The notes under the pieces are model-generated. The model was not told the origin of the DNA. It saw nothing but the letters and a program-made list of their open reading frames with translations, and did not search any database. Shown here piece after piece: positions 1 through 8,500 of a DNA stretch of 64,000 nt. Position 1 is the stretch's first letter; each line of letters opens with the position of its first letter. Origin of the DNA: Mariprofundus ferrinatatus (GTDB lineage Bacteria; Pseudomonadota; Zetaproteobacteria; Mariprofundales; Mariprofundaceae); the NCBI RefSeq assembly GCF_002795825.1, contig NZ_CP018800.1, positions 1,612,001 to 1,676,000 on the forward strand. Direction: 5' to 3'. The translations under genes and the position numbers were made by a program.

Positions 1-30
1 GGCAACGGGCTCGCGAAGCCACTTGAGCAT
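1..30 (-). CDS. possible 5' end of a divergent gene cut by the window edge
   Basis: On the minus strand an ATG at 30 opens a frame with no stop to the window edge, starting MLKWLREPVA. A purine-rich stretch (GGAAACGGGA) lies just upstream and could serve as a ribosome binding site. The frame is divergent from the aminotransferase at 61. Ten residues are too few to name a family. The call rests only on the start codon, the upstream purines and the otherwise unused space. Confidence 0.25.
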   Translation of the reverse strand, partial: MLKWLREPVA

Positions 31-60
31 TCCCGTTTCCGTGGCATCATTAAGGGTATT

Positions 61-1263
61 ATGAGAAGACTTTCCAATCGCGTTCAACAGGTTAAACCAT
101 CCGCCACACTGGCGATCACAGCCAAGGCTGCAGAAATGAGGGCTGCCGGAAAAAGTGTGATTTCACTCTCCGTTGGCGAACCCGATTTCGAAACGCCGAA
201 GGCTGCCCGTGAAGCAGGCATAGCGGCGATCAACTCCGGATTCACACGCTACACTGCAGTGGCGGGCATCCCTGAATTGCGCAAGGCAGTTGCCGAAAAG
301 TTCAAGCGGGACAACGATCTCGACTACTCACCTGAAGATATTATGGTCTCCACCGGCGGCAAACAGTGTATCTTCAACCTGCTGATGGCGGTGATGAACC
401 CCGGTGACCGTGCCATTATTCCCGCCCCCTACTGGGTCTCTTATCCGGATATGGTGAAACTGGCAGAGGGAACTCCGGTAATCGTCAACACGACAGCGGA
501 GAACAGCTTCAAGATAACCGGAGCGCAGCTGGAAGAGGTGCTCTGCGAGAATAGCAAAGTACTCTTCCTGAACTCCCCCTCTAACCCGACAGGCATGGCC
601 TATACGGCGGAAGAGCTGGCCGATATCGGCAGGGTCGTTCGTAAATATCCCGACCTGATTGTTGCGACTGACGACATGTATGAAAAGATCCTTTTTGATG
701 GCAAGAAGTTCGCCACGTTTGCGCAGGTCAACCCGGACCTGAAGGATCAGACTGTCACTCTCAATGGTGTATCCAAGGCCTACTGCATGACCGGCTGGCG
801 TATCGGCTTCTGTGCAGGCCCTTCCGTCATCATCAAGGCGATGGGCAAGATTCAGGGGCAGAGCACCTCAAACCCCAACTCGATTGCCCAGAAGGCGGCC
901 CTGGCTGCCCTGACAGGCCCGACCGATGAGCTTGATGAGATGGTCCGCACCTATGAGACCCGTCGCACCTGGCTGGTAGAGGCAATCAATGCCATCCCCG
1001 GCATGCATGCCATCATGCCTGATGGTGCATTTTATGTTTTCCCCTCAGTGGACGGCTGGATCGGGAAAACCACGCCAAGCGGAATCACATTGAGTGATGA
1101 TGTGAAGGTGTGTGAGTGGTTACTGGAAGAGGCCGGTGTTGCACTGGTGCCGGGCACCGAGTTCGGTTCCCCGGGACACATTCGCTTCTCCTATGCCGTC
1201 AGCCAGGAGGTGCTTGAGGATGCTGTTAACCGTATCGCTAAAGCAGCCACCACACTCAGCTAG
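61..1263 (+). CDS. aspC: aspartate aminotransferase (class I/II, PLP-dependent)
   Basis: A 400-residue class I aminotransferase, the usual length. It transfers the amino group between aspartate and 2-oxoglutarate using pyridoxal phosphate in the cytoplasm. The N-terminus (NRVQQVKPSATLAITAKA) matches the conserved start of bacterial aspartate aminotransferases of the Ib type, which supports ATG 61. Visible motifs are NPTG near residue 175, the PLP-binding lysine in SKAYCMTGWR (about K239) and the substrate carboxylate arginine in HIRFSYA (about R375). Ib enzymes sometimes also act on prephenate or aromatic substrates, which cannot be decided here. The gene stands alone and is followed closely by a strong terminator. 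Confidence 0.93.
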   Translation: MRRLSNRVQQVKPSATLAITAKAAEMRAAGKSVISLSVGEPDFETPKAAREAGIAAINSGFTRYTAVAGIPELRKAVAEKFKRDNDLDYSPEDIMVSTGGKQCIFNLLMAVMNPGDRAIIPAPYWVSYPDMVKLAEGTPVIVNTTAENSFKITGAQLEEVLCENSKVLFLNSPSNPTGMAYTAEELADIGRVVRKYPDLIVATDDMYEKILFDGKKFATFAQVNPDLKDQTVTLNGVSKAYCMTGWRIGFCAGPSVIIKAMGKIQGQSTSNPNSIAQKAALAALTGPTDELDEMVRTYETRRTWLVEAINAIPGMHAIMPDGAFYVFPSVDGWIGKTTPSGITLSDDVKVCEWLLEEAGVALVPGTEFGSPGHIRFSYAVSQEVLEDAVNRIAKAATTLS

Positions 1264-1280
1264 TTGATACCTGAACCATT

Positions 1281-1309
1281 AAAAAGGAGACCAAATGGTC
1301 TCCTTTTTT
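1281..1309. terminator. bidirectional intrinsic terminator after aspC
   Basis: A perfect inverted repeat, AAAAAGGAGACCA / TGGTCTCCTTTTT, with a very short loop lies 18 bases after the aspC stop. It is A-rich on one flank and T-rich on the other, so it can terminate aspC and also the convergent potassium-channel gene that ends at 1360. Confidence 0.9.
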
Positions 1310-1359
1310 ATTTTGATGTTTAAGTGCTTCACTGGTCATGCGACAAAGACAAAGGCCTG

Positions 1360-2049
1360 TTACTTCTGATCCGATTCGCGATCCACAGCGTCATCCTCAA
1401 CAGCGATAGCAGATACCTTCATCTGGCGCCTGCCGTACTCATTCAGGAACACGGTCAGGTTAGCCACCAGCAGCGAGTAGATGATGATTCCGAAAACCAT
1501 GGTCATCACGGCCACCACACGGCCACCAGCAGTGATTGGAACGATATCGCCGTAACCAACGGTCGTAATGGTCACAAAAGCCCACCAGAGCGCATCGGAG
1601 AGTTCGCCGAATTGCGGATTATGTCCATGCTCGAGAGAAAAAGTGACTGCGCCGAAAACAAAGACCAGACCGAAAAGCGTCGCCATCGCCGCGGGAAGGC
1701 TTTCACCCGAGAGCACCAGCAGACGCAACAGCCGCTCCTTGTTGGAGCGGATCAATGCACCGATCTTCAATGCCGGTAGCAGGTGGGCTATACGCAGGGC
1801 CATCAGCATTCGCAGCAGCGGCGATGAAAGCAGAACCACCAGCAGCAGGTCGAACCAGTTGGATTTCATCCATGTTCTGCGATCCTCAGCCACCCACCAG
1901 CGGGTGAAGAACATCACCACAAACAGAATCAGAACCGCCATCAGCCCCCATTCAGGCAGACCCTCGATAAAGGAGAGGGCAACTGCTGCAATCGTCGCCG
2001 CAAACAGGCCGACGTCGAGAATGCGGCGAAACAGATCTCTGTTGGTCAC
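1360..2049 (-). CDS. six-TM voltage-gated-like potassium channel
   Basis: A 229-residue integral membrane protein with the potassium selectivity filter TVGYGD at residues 163-168. Hydrophobic segments lie near residues 12-30, 36-50, 66-84, 119-138 and 178-200, with the pore helix at about 150-162. This is the ion_trans arrangement of small bacterial voltage-gated-like channels. The segment before the pore holds regularly spaced basic residues (R80, R86, K95, R101), suggestive of an S4-like sensor. No cytoplasmic RCK domain is attached; only about 25 residues follow the last membrane helix. It starts at GTG nine bases after the yqhA-family stop, with AAAGG upstream, so the two genes are probably cotranscribed. 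Ion selectivity is inferred from the filter. Confidence 0.85.
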   Translation of the reverse strand: MTNRDLFRRILDVGLFAATIAAVALSFIEGLPEWGLMAVLILFVVMFFTRWWVAEDRRTWMKSNWFDLLLVVLLSSPLLRMLMALRIAHLLPALKIGALIRSNKERLLRLLVLSGESLPAAMATLFGLVFVFGAVTFSLEHGHNPQFGELSDALWWAFVTITTVGYGDIVPITAGGRVVAVMTMVFGIIIYSLLVANLTVFLNEYGRRQMKVSAIAVEDDAVDRESDQK

Positions 2050-2058
2050 AGCCTTTTG

Positions 2059-2565
2059 TTAGTGACTGCCCTTATGGCCGAAATAACTCGCCAGCGCTAC
2101 GAGGAATATGCCGCCACCCATATAGAGAATATTGAGCGGGTCATCGAATTTGACGCTCAGCACATTCTTGAAGAATGAGACGATAAGGATCATCAGAATC
2201 ACTTTGCCAAGACGGTCTTTAAGGTCATCAAGGCTTTCGATCTGCAGCAGTTTACCGGCCGTCTCATTTTCACGGATAAAGTCGAGCTTATCGATATGCA
2301 ATTCATAGACACCAAGGGCGAAAATCAGCAGCACTATGGCGAGAAGGAAATCATCCACGGCCGTAATCACATGGCTTACCACTACAGTATGGAAGTTCGG
2401 AACATCATGGCCAAAGACATAAACGTCGACAAATTCGACAAGCAGCTTGCCCATATCTATGGCAGATAGCGTAAACAGAAGCGCCATGCCGACAATGCAG
2501 GACCAGACGGCCAGAATTGTCATGTATCGCGAGCTCCACAGCAGCTTCTCTAGAAAATTTTTCAT
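2059..2565 (-). CDS. UPF0114/YqhA family inner-membrane protein
   Basis: A 168-residue membrane protein with about four hydrophobic segments (near residues 16-36, 65-88, 120-135 and 142-160). The sequence resembles the YqhA/UPF0114 family, including the characteristic FLEKLLWSSRY start and the central acidic VDDFLLA segment. The biochemical function of the family is unknown. It is the first gene of a two-gene unit with the potassium channel, which hints at a shared role in ion or membrane-potential homeostasis (inference). GATGAGG precedes the ATG. Confidence 0.8.
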   Translation of the reverse strand: MKNFLEKLLWSSRYMTILAVWSCIVGMALLFTLSAIDMGKLLVEFVDVYVFGHDVPNFHTVVVSHVITAVDDFLLAIVLLIFALGVYELHIDKLDFIRENETAGKLLQIESLDDLKDRLGKVILMILIVSFFKNVLSVKFDDPLNILYMGGGIFLVALASYFGHKGSH

Positions 2566-2647
2566 TCAAAACCTCATCGTGAAAAAATTTTGCAGACTTT
2601 AGACTTTTTTCTTCCGATCGTCAGCATACTTGAACAGAAATGACCCC

Positions 2648-3265
2648 TCAGGCAGGCCACTCTCCTGCTCCCTGCCGGTGCAGCTCGGGCTCATCGCCAC
2701 AGAGATCGACAACTGTAGTCGGCACCATGCCGCACCATCCTGCATCCATAATAGCGCAGGAGAGGTGTTTGATGCGCAACACAAACTCATCCGGATCATA
2801 TTCGGGTTCAGCGCTACCGGGCAGCTGAAGCGTTGTAGCCAGCAGCACCTCTCCTATCTCATCAAGCAGCATCTGACAGACAGGATGTGCCGGAATCCGG
2901 ATGCCGACATCGCGGCGTTTCCCGAAAATACGTTTAGGTAATGATGAACTGGCAGGCAGGATGAAGGTATAGGGGCCAGGAAGGCAGCGTTTAAGGATGC
3001 GGTGGGCATGGTTGTCCATACGCACGCAGGTGGCAGCCTGCGACAGATCGGCACATACCACCGACCACATGTGCGAACTATCCAGTTGCCTTAATCTGGT
3101 GATATTGGCGACTGCCTTCCCCGACTCAGGAAGACAGAGCAGCACATAGGTAGTCTCGGTAGGCACGGCGACAAACAGTCCCTGCCTTAGCAGTTCGACA
3201 GCACGCCTGATCTGTCGTATCTGCGGGCGCTCCGGATGCAACCGGAGATGTTCAAACAGATGCAT
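2648..3265 (-). CDS. YciO-type Sua5/YrdC family protein
   Basis: A 205-residue protein of the Sua5/YciO/YrdC fold, which binds double-stranded RNA and nucleotides. The opening (HLHPERPQIRQIRRAVELL) and the segment VPTETTYVLLC match the YciO branch more closely than TsaC/YrdC, the threonylcarbamoyl-AMP synthase for tRNA t6A. The phosphate-binding region is recognisable (LPGPYTFILPAS) and so is RRDVGIRIPAHPV. In canonical proteins the early motif is PTDT.YG.; here it is PTETTYVL, so catalytic activity is uncertain. It starts 60 bases after the AsmA gene with a strong GAGGAGAGGG site, so it likely sits at the end of that operon. Confidence 0.85.
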   Translation of the reverse strand: MHLFEHLRLHPERPQIRQIRRAVELLRQGLFVAVPTETTYVLLCLPESGKAVANITRLRQLDSSHMWSVVCADLSQAATCVRMDNHAHRILKRCLPGPYTFILPASSSLPKRIFGKRRDVGIRIPAHPVCQMLLDEIGEVLLATTLQLPGSAEPEYDPDEFVLRIKHLSCAIMDAGWCGMVPTTVVDLCGDEPELHRQGAGEWPA

Positions 3266-3325
3266 TAATTCCCTCTCCTCTTCAGTCGCCCGGAGACGAC
3301 CCCTACCACCTGACGCTATACGCTC

Positions 3326-5647
3326 CTAAAAACCGAAGGCGCCGCCAAGCCCTTTCAGCAGTTTCTTCTCAGGTGACTCAGGGGGTGGTGCCGGCTGATC
3401 GGCAGGTGCATCCTGATTTGCAGGCGCTCCACCGCCGAGAATTTTCCCGAGCGCGCCGCCAACCTTGCCCTTGTTCAGCAGTGCAGGTGCATTTTCAATA
3501 ATTGTCGATGCACTGATCTCAGGTTTTACACTCGGTGCATCAAACGGTCCTGTAATATGCAGCGGCACGGTCAGGCCGCGGCGTACTGCCGCTGAATCGC
3601 CCTGCCCTATCAGCGTTCCGACCACACGTGGTTTGATATGGTAGTCCAGCAGTTTTCTGACCAGGTCAACCGTGCCGTTGCCGGTAACACGCAGCAGCGG
3701 AGATGCCATGAAAAGATCCTGATTGGTGGCGATACCATTGTCGACGGTAAAACTCCCTGACAGCTGTGAAAAGTCTGTCTCTTTAGGTCCCATTGCCGCC
3801 ATTGGATTGGTAAATTTACGAATCGCCCCGGCAATATCGAAACCCTTGATCTTGCCATTGCCCATCAGCACATTACCACCGCCATTCAGCGTTTTCATAG
3901 CGGCTGGGGTAAGGCCGGTCGCCTTAAGATTGGTATCCATCGAGAGTTTGCCTTCGAGCATATCCATATCGGCCAGCGCCTTGAGAAGCGGTCCGACCTG
4001 CACATCGGTAATATGAACCGACTCTTTCCAGCTGGCCGGAAAAGCTGCCGCATTAAGGCTCGCCGTCTCTGTGACGCTACCGCCGGCAAGGTTGAAACGG
4101 AGCGGATTGAGATCGAACTGTCCTCCGGAGCCGTTAATATTCACATTGAAGTTACCCATCTGCAGCCCGCGCAAATAGAGGGTATCTGCCTGCACCTTGG
4201 CTGTGACTCGCCACGGCTTCAGAAAACGCAGATCAGGTTCTTCAGCTGGTTTTTCAGCGGCTTTGGTCGCAACCTTGCCTGCAGCAGCAGGAGAAGCGGG
4301 GCCGCCCGCAGCAACTCCACCTGACGCTGCCTGCTCCTCTTTAGGCTGTGGAAGCCACGGGTCCATGTGCAGTGCACGTGTTGCAATGCGCAGGCGTATA
4401 TCGGGAACAGCATAAACCACGGCACCGGAGATCTGCACCAGCTCCTGGTCAAGCATCAGCTGCATGTCCCGGATCTCCACCTGTTTGGCATCACCTGCCA
4501 GAAGTGTCCCGAACTTAATCTGTTTCCATGGCGAAGGGTGCCCCGCATAGAGGCTGTTCAATTCAGGAGCAAAAGCGGCCAGCCAGCTGCGTTCCAGCGG
4601 CTGTCCGTCAACACGCAGCTGGAATGCAGGCTCTGTTGTCAGCCGGTTCACACTACCGCGTGCTTCCAAGAGATCCTTGCCGTTGACGGCAAGCGCAGCG
4701 CGACGCACCTCAAGGGTATCAGGCTTGGCCATATCGACCTTCCAGCCCAGCTTGATATTGAGCAGCGAATTGAGAACAACCTCGCCCTCACCCAGCCTCA
4801 ACCCATCCGGTCGCTGCTCCATCTTGGCATTCAGCCCGATCGATGCGCTGTTGATATCGCCCAGCTGTTCGGGCCACTCCTTAATCAGTTCCTTGAAAGC
4901 CTTCAGCTCGACCTTGTCGGCCTTGATCTGCCCCTGTACAGGCAGCTGCACCGGATCGAGTTTGGCGAGATCGCCGAGCGGCCCGACTGTGGCATCCACA
5001 TCAAAGGCGTTACCGGAGAGTTTTCCTGAAACCTTAACACCCACAGGGCGCTCAAGCTGCACATCATTGAGTTCAACATTCAACGCGGAGAGCACAACAG
5101 GATCAGATTCAGCGTCGGCCCAGGTAAACTCGCCATCTGTAAGTGTCAGCGACTCCGCCTGCAGGGCAGCCAGTGCCGGAGATGCAGGTGCATCTGCCGT
5201 AGCCATTTCTGCCGAATCAGCAGGAGCAGCGCCAGAGCTTGCTTCGGATGCAACCAGATCGCCCCAGTTGGTCTGGCCATCCTTATGGCGCTCAAGATAA
5301 ACATTGGGTGATGTAATTTCGAAGTGTTTGATCTCAATATTTTTCGAGAGCAGCGGCAACAGTGCCAGCTTCACATTCAGCTTCTGTACGCTGGCAAAAT
5401 CGCGTGCAGCAAAGCCATCCCGATTCGCGAGATGCACATCCTCCAGTTCAACGCCGATCCAAGGGAAAAGTGATGCGCTGATCGTGCCGATCGTAAGCTT
5501 ACGCCCGGTGGCATCTTCAACACCCTGCTCAATCTGGGTTTTATAGGTATTCACATCGATAAAGAAAGGCGCGACCAACAGTGCGACAATCAGTAGTCCG
5601 AGAATTATTAGGGAATAACGGACTGTTTTAGTAACCGCTGTTGTCAT
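3326..5647 (-). CDS. asmA: AsmA family protein
   Basis: A 773-residue inner-membrane-anchored periplasmic protein of the AsmA family, within the bridge-like lipid-transfer/outer-membrane-biogenesis superfamily. A single N-terminal membrane helix (about residues 10-32) is followed by the AsmA start motif VNTYKTQIEQGVEDATGRKLTI. A long beta-rich region then ends with the conserved C-terminal part (GKIKGFDIAGAIRKF...LSGSFTVDNGIATNQD). A low-complexity Ala/Pro-rich stretch around residues 430-465 probably links two halves, and the C-terminus is a Pro/Gly-rich tail. AAGGAG precedes the ATG. It lies between a HAD phosphatase gene and a YciO gene, all on the minus strand. Confidence 0.9.
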   Translation of the reverse strand: MTTAVTKTVRYSLIILGLLIVALLVAPFFIDVNTYKTQIEQGVEDATGRKLTIGTISASLFPWIGVELEDVHLANRDGFAARDFASVQKLNVKLALLPLLSKNIEIKHFEITSPNVYLERHKDGQTNWGDLVASEASSGAAPADSAEMATADAPASPALAALQAESLTLTDGEFTWADAESDPVVLSALNVELNDVQLERPVGVKVSGKLSGNAFDVDATVGPLGDLAKLDPVQLPVQGQIKADKVELKAFKELIKEWPEQLGDINSASIGLNAKMEQRPDGLRLGEGEVVLNSLLNIKLGWKVDMAKPDTLEVRRAALAVNGKDLLEARGSVNRLTTEPAFQLRVDGQPLERSWLAAFAPELNSLYAGHPSPWKQIKFGTLLAGDAKQVEIRDMQLMLDQELVQISGAVVYAVPDIRLRIATRALHMDPWLPQPKEEQAASGGVAAGGPASPAAAGKVATKAAEKPAEEPDLRFLKPWRVTAKVQADTLYLRGLQMGNFNVNINGSGGQFDLNPLRFNLAGGSVTETASLNAAAFPASWKESVHITDVQVGPLLKALADMDMLEGKLSMDTNLKATGLTPAAMKTLNGGGNVLMGNGKIKGFDIAGAIRKFTNPMAAMGPKETDFSQLSGSFTVDNGIATNQDLFMASPLLRVTGNGTVDLVRKLLDYHIKPRVVGTLIGQGDSAAVRRGLTVPLHITGPFDAPSVKPEISASTIIENAPALLNKGKVGGALGKILGGGAPANQDAPADQPAPPPESPEKKLLKGLGGAFGF

Positions 5648-5740
5648 AGCAAACTCCTTGTATCAATCGCTTTTTACGACCTGCTTACCGGTAGTCTAGC
5701 ATGGATCAGTGACAGTGGCATCGTGGGCCAAAGCGATGGG

Positions 5741-6382
5741 TCACGGAAGTGGGGGAAAATGGTCCAGCAGGCTGAAAAAGTCGTCGACCACGCATTCGGC
5801 ACCCGCTTGCAGCAGCGCTTCACTTTCGCCAACACCGAAGGATACCCCGATGCACCTCACCCCGGCAGCCCTGGCCATCTGCACATCATAGAGCGCATCG
5901 CCCACTACCGTTGTTTGCTCGGGCCGTACCCCCATCTCCACCATACACTCGCTCACCATGGCAGGATGTGGTTTGGAATGGGTACAGTCTGCGGTCCGGA
6001 TCACATAGAAGTAATCGCGCAGATTAAAGTTCTCAAGAACACGCAACAGCCCCGGATGCGACTTGCCGGTCACCACACCAAGCCAGTAACCGCGCAATTT
6101 GAGCTCATCGAGCACCTCTCGCACGCCCGGATAGAGGGTGATCTGCTGCTCGGCGATGCGATAACTCTCGCGGTAGCCCTGCCTCACCTGCTCCTGCAAT
6201 GCTTCATCAGATGATTCCGGAAGCAGCCTTCTTACTGCCTCACGTAACGAGAGGCCGATAATCCGGTTGACGCACTCAGCGTCCGGCTTGGCAATGCCGT
6301 TGTTCTCAAAAGCCTGCTGCATTGCCTCAACAATAGCGCCATGGGAATCGGTCAGCGTGCCGTCACAATCGAAAAGTATCAA
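5741..6382 (-). CDS. HAD-IA hydrolase, phosphoglycolate phosphatase-like
   Basis: A 213-residue haloacid-dehalogenase-type phosphatase. Motif I is DCDGT (residues 5-9) with the nucleophile D5. Motif II/III is VVTGKSHPG, and motif IV is GDALYDVQMARAAG. The helical cap between residues about 15 and 85 is the IA type seen in phosphoglycolate phosphatase and PpaX/YjjG relatives. The substrate cannot be assigned from sequence. There is no ATG: the frame opens after an in-frame stop and offers only TTG at 6382 (or ATT further upstream), with no clear Shine-Dalgarno, so translation may be weak or the start non-canonical. It heads the HAD-asmA-yciO gene run. Confidence 0.85.
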   Translation of the reverse strand: MILFDCDGTLTDSHGAIVEAMQQAFENNGIAKPDAECVNRIIGLSLREAVRRLLPESSDEALQEQVRQGYRESYRIAEQQITLYPGVREVLDELKLRGYWLGVVTGKSHPGLLRVLENFNLRDYFYVIRTADCTHSKPHPAMVSECMVEMGVRPEQTTVVGDALYDVQMARAAGVRCIGVSFGVGESEALLQAGAECVVDDFFSLLDHFPPLP

Positions 6383-6510
6383 TGAAGGTTGGGGAGTAAT
6401 GATCTTCTATCCTTTGCATGCAGCCATCCGTTCAGCCGCCCTGTTACATCCCGATTTTAGAGATACGCTTTGGCCGGTCAACAGCAGACAGCAGACATCG
6501 TTTTAAGCGG

Positions 6511-6538
6511 TTGACAGAGAGCGTTGCCTCCCTATAGT
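6511..6538 (+). promoter_or_regulatory. sigma70-type promoter of the initiator tRNA gene
   Basis: A perfect -35 hexamer TTGACA (6511-6516) and a -10 TATAGT (6533-6538) are separated by 16 bases. The likely start point is near 6545, just before the tRNA at 6552. A G+C-rich discriminator follows the -10, as is usual for stable RNA promoters under stringent control. Confidence 0.85.
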
Positions 6539-6551
6539 TCGGCCTCCCTGA

Positions 6552-6600
<49 letters not shown>

Positions 6601-6626
<26 letters not shown>

Positions 6627-6672
6627 AACATACAAAGGGCTCGCAGCTAATCACTGCGGGCCCTTTGTCTTT
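6601..6672 (+). repeat. direct repeat copy 1: tRNA-fMet 3' end plus terminator
   Basis: This 72-base stretch runs from the tRNA T-loop through the terminator. It matches 8501-8572 at a fixed offset of 1,900 bases, with 63 of 72 positions identical by hand count. Similarity collapses immediately upstream of 6601 and downstream of 6672. Confidence 0.9.
6634..6668 (+). terminator. tRNA-fMet terminator
   Basis: A hairpin with stem AAAGGGCTCGCAG pairing to CTGCGGGCCCTTT around a 7-base loop, followed by a T-rich stretch (GTCTTTCTT). It begins seven bases after the tRNA CCA. Confidence 0.85.
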
Positions 6673-6716
6673 CTTATCAACAAGCGCCCAGTCGATTGTA
6701 TTTAACGCATTACCAT

Positions 6717-7343
6717 TTACCGAGAAATTTCCAGCATAACTTCATTTCTTCGCAAAAAAGGGAGCGTCCAGGGTGGATTAAAAAAAGAGAATATTGGCTC
6801 AGACAACACAGCCATATTTTGCCTGCTTATAAAACCAGCAAGAAGTTCACTATGCTCTTTGATGCTTGATTGGCTTGCTGTTCCAGAAAACTGGATAACC
6901 GCAAAGCGTTTTCCAGGAAGTTCCCGCAACTTCACTTTATCATTATTCGGAATTGGCAATGTGGCCATAGTATAACTTGACGGCATCACAAATCGAATTT
7001 TCCATACACTGTTTTCAGCCATCTGCATGACTGGTGCGGTCATGGCTATTTTTCCACTGGGCTGCTGCATGACCGGCGCAGTCATCGCCACCTTATTAGA
7101 CTGTCTGTTATTGCCGAAAATATAATCGGCGATAACTTTGAACCCTTGGCCGATGGCATCTTTCCGTTCACCGGCCACTTCGGTTTCCGCCACAATCATC
7201 GGAGCATAATCCCTGATTTCGATCTCTCCGTACGTTTCAATCACAGTATACCTAGCTTGCTCGACATTACTCACAATAGGCCCCCAAAGCGCGAAAGAAA
7301 TCAACAGCAAAGCTGCTACTATCCAAATGATTCGTTTCTTCAT
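6717..7343 (-). CDS. SOUL family haem-binding protein
   Basis: A 208-residue protein of the SOUL/HBP family. A single N-terminal hydrophobic helix (about residues 5-23) suggests a membrane anchor or signal peptide. The SOUL domain then shows the family landmarks YTVIETYGEIEIRDYAPMIVAE and, twice, KVAMTAPV / KIAMTAPVM. It ends with the family's PPWTLPFLRRNEVML segment. Family members bind haem or tetrapyrroles, and the ligand here is inferred. ATG 7343 is preferred over the in-frame TTG at 7346. It lies 36 bases after the DUF523-DUF1722 gene, so the two are probably cotranscribed. The region is visibly richer in A+T than its surroundings and is bounded by the tRNA repeats. Confidence 0.9.
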   Translation of the reverse strand: MKKRIIWIVAALLLISFALWGPIVSNVEQARYTVIETYGEIEIRDYAPMIVAETEVAGERKDAIGQGFKVIADYIFGNNRQSNKVAMTAPVMQQPSGKIAMTAPVMQMAENSVWKIRFVMPSSYTMATLPIPNNDKVKLRELPGKRFAVIQFSGTASQSSIKEHSELLAGFISRQNMAVLSEPIFSFFNPPWTLPFLRRNEVMLEISR

Positions 7344-7379
7344 CAAAACCGCCAGTTGGATCTCACAAGGCGATATCCC

Positions 7380-8330
7380 TTAATGTCCAGAGTTTGAAAG
7401 ATCACACAACCCTCTCGGGTAAGGATCCAGAAAATATTGAGAGCCAAGGTACATGTGATCAAACCGAATAACGTACGATTTGAGAAGGTGCTGCAACGTC
7501 GCCAGAGTGATGCGGTCATCCCGATACTCCTCGATAGCATCAACAAACATTTTCTTTTCTTCCGATTTCAATTCATCAGAAATCCAGCCATATCCATGGT
7601 AAAGAGCGTTGATAATATTTTTTTGGCTAGGTTCCCTCTGCAATGCTTTCCGAAAGTTCTCAGCATATTTGTGCATGACTATTGATAACGACTCTTTATC
7701 CCCATTGCTTGCTATACGGCCGCACAGTCGCATATTCTCCTGATGATAACACATCAGCAGCAACTTATGCCTGGCGTGGAATTCAGTTAATGCCATTATT
7801 GAAGGTGCGGTAAGAAGTTCGCGCAACCGGGCCAGAGCATAGAGTCGCATCAGGAATGCTTCCCGAAGATGGAAATTTTTTAACCGCCCCTCATCTTCCA
7901 TTGCAATAAAAGGGAGCTTTTCCTTCACTGCATGAGCAACCAAGCCAACACCTTTTATCGCCGATGAACCTTTTTGGCTGCTGCAATATACCTTTACCAC
8001 TGATGGCCCACATGATGGTGACCTGCCCTTCATGATAAACCCATCCACATTGCTAAACTTAGGTAACTGCTCGCTAATATAGTCGCGCATGGCATCAGTC
8101 ACATCGTTACCTGTAGCTGGCTGTATCATTCTCACCTGCCCTTGTATTTGGACGAGCCGCACCGGCTGCCGTGGCGTTCCTAACCCTATATCTGCTTCAG
8201 GGCAGATCGTTGTCAGATCAACAAACGGCTTTATTCTGTTCACGAAATCATCCTGAATTGATTGAGCATTGTATCGGCAAGCTTCAAATCCCAGACAACG
8301 ACTAACTACTACTTTCGGCTTAATACCCAT
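7380..8330 (-). CDS. DUF523-DUF1722 (YbgA-like) protein
   Basis: A 316-residue two-domain protein. Residues 1 to about 150 are DUF523, with conserved cysteines in VSRCLGFEACRYN, the segment TICPEADIGLGTPRQPVRLV and the signature FIMKGRSPSCG. Residues about 190-305 are DUF1722, the part shared with E. coli YbgA (LLTAPSIMALTEFHARHKLLLMCY). Standalone ybgA in enterobacteria neighbours the photolyase gene, and DUF523-DUF1722 genes recur in light- or oxidative-stress-inducible sets; its chemistry is unknown. GGGGGA precedes ATG 8330. Together with the SOUL gene it forms the payload of the small segment between the two tRNA-derived repeats. Confidence 0.9.
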   Translation of the reverse strand: MGIKPKVVVSRCLGFEACRYNAQSIQDDFVNRIKPFVDLTTICPEADIGLGTPRQPVRLVQIQGQVRMIQPATGNDVTDAMRDYISEQLPKFSNVDGFIMKGRSPSCGPSVVKVYCSSQKGSSAIKGVGLVAHAVKEKLPFIAMEDEGRLKNFHLREAFLMRLYALARLRELLTAPSIMALTEFHARHKLLLMCYHQENMRLCGRIASNGDKESLSIVMHKYAENFRKALQREPSQKNIINALYHGYGWISDELKSEEKKMFVDAIEEYRDDRITLATLQHLLKSYVIRFDHMYLGSQYFLDPYPRGLCDLSNSGH

Positions 8331-8391
8331 ACTGACTATCCCCCTTTCAGTACTCTTATAATAGCACGTTCCAGCTTAGAATTCCCAAGCT

Positions 8392-8457
8392 TCACACGGC
8401 TCCAAAGCTGCCAACCAATTCACCCTGTCGGTTGATAAGGTATTTATGGAAATTCCA
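8392..8457 (-). pseudogene. glutathione peroxidase fragment
   Basis: Reading the minus strand from 8457 gives 21 residues, WNFHKYLINRQGELVGSFGA plus V, then TGA. This matches the WNF.K(F/Y)L..R.G.(V/L) segment near the C-terminus of glutathione peroxidases (BtuE/GPx family). In-frame sequence further upstream hits a stop after two codons, and nothing resembling the rest of the enzyme is present nearby. The final 10-20 residues seen in intact enzymes are also missing. This is a relic of a gene that once lay between the DUF523-DUF1722 gene and the second tRNA-derived repeat. Confidence 0.65.
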
Positions 8458-8500
8458 GCCTGAGAATCACCCTGCTAAAGCAACCACGTTCCAGTAAAAG

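Noticed and set aside
4367-5300. Long plus-strand frames within the AsmA gene
   Set aside because: Antisense shadows of a long G+C-rich gene; no ribosome binding sites or recognisable domains.
8365-8494. Ten-base repeat CACGTTCCAG at 8365-8374 and 8485-8494
   Set aside because: Too short to be meaningful; probably chance or a trace of small rearrangements in the island.
6673-8500. Integrase or recombinase inside the tRNA-bounded segment
   Set aside because: Both strands were read; only the SOUL and DUF523-DUF1722 genes and the peroxidase fragment are present.
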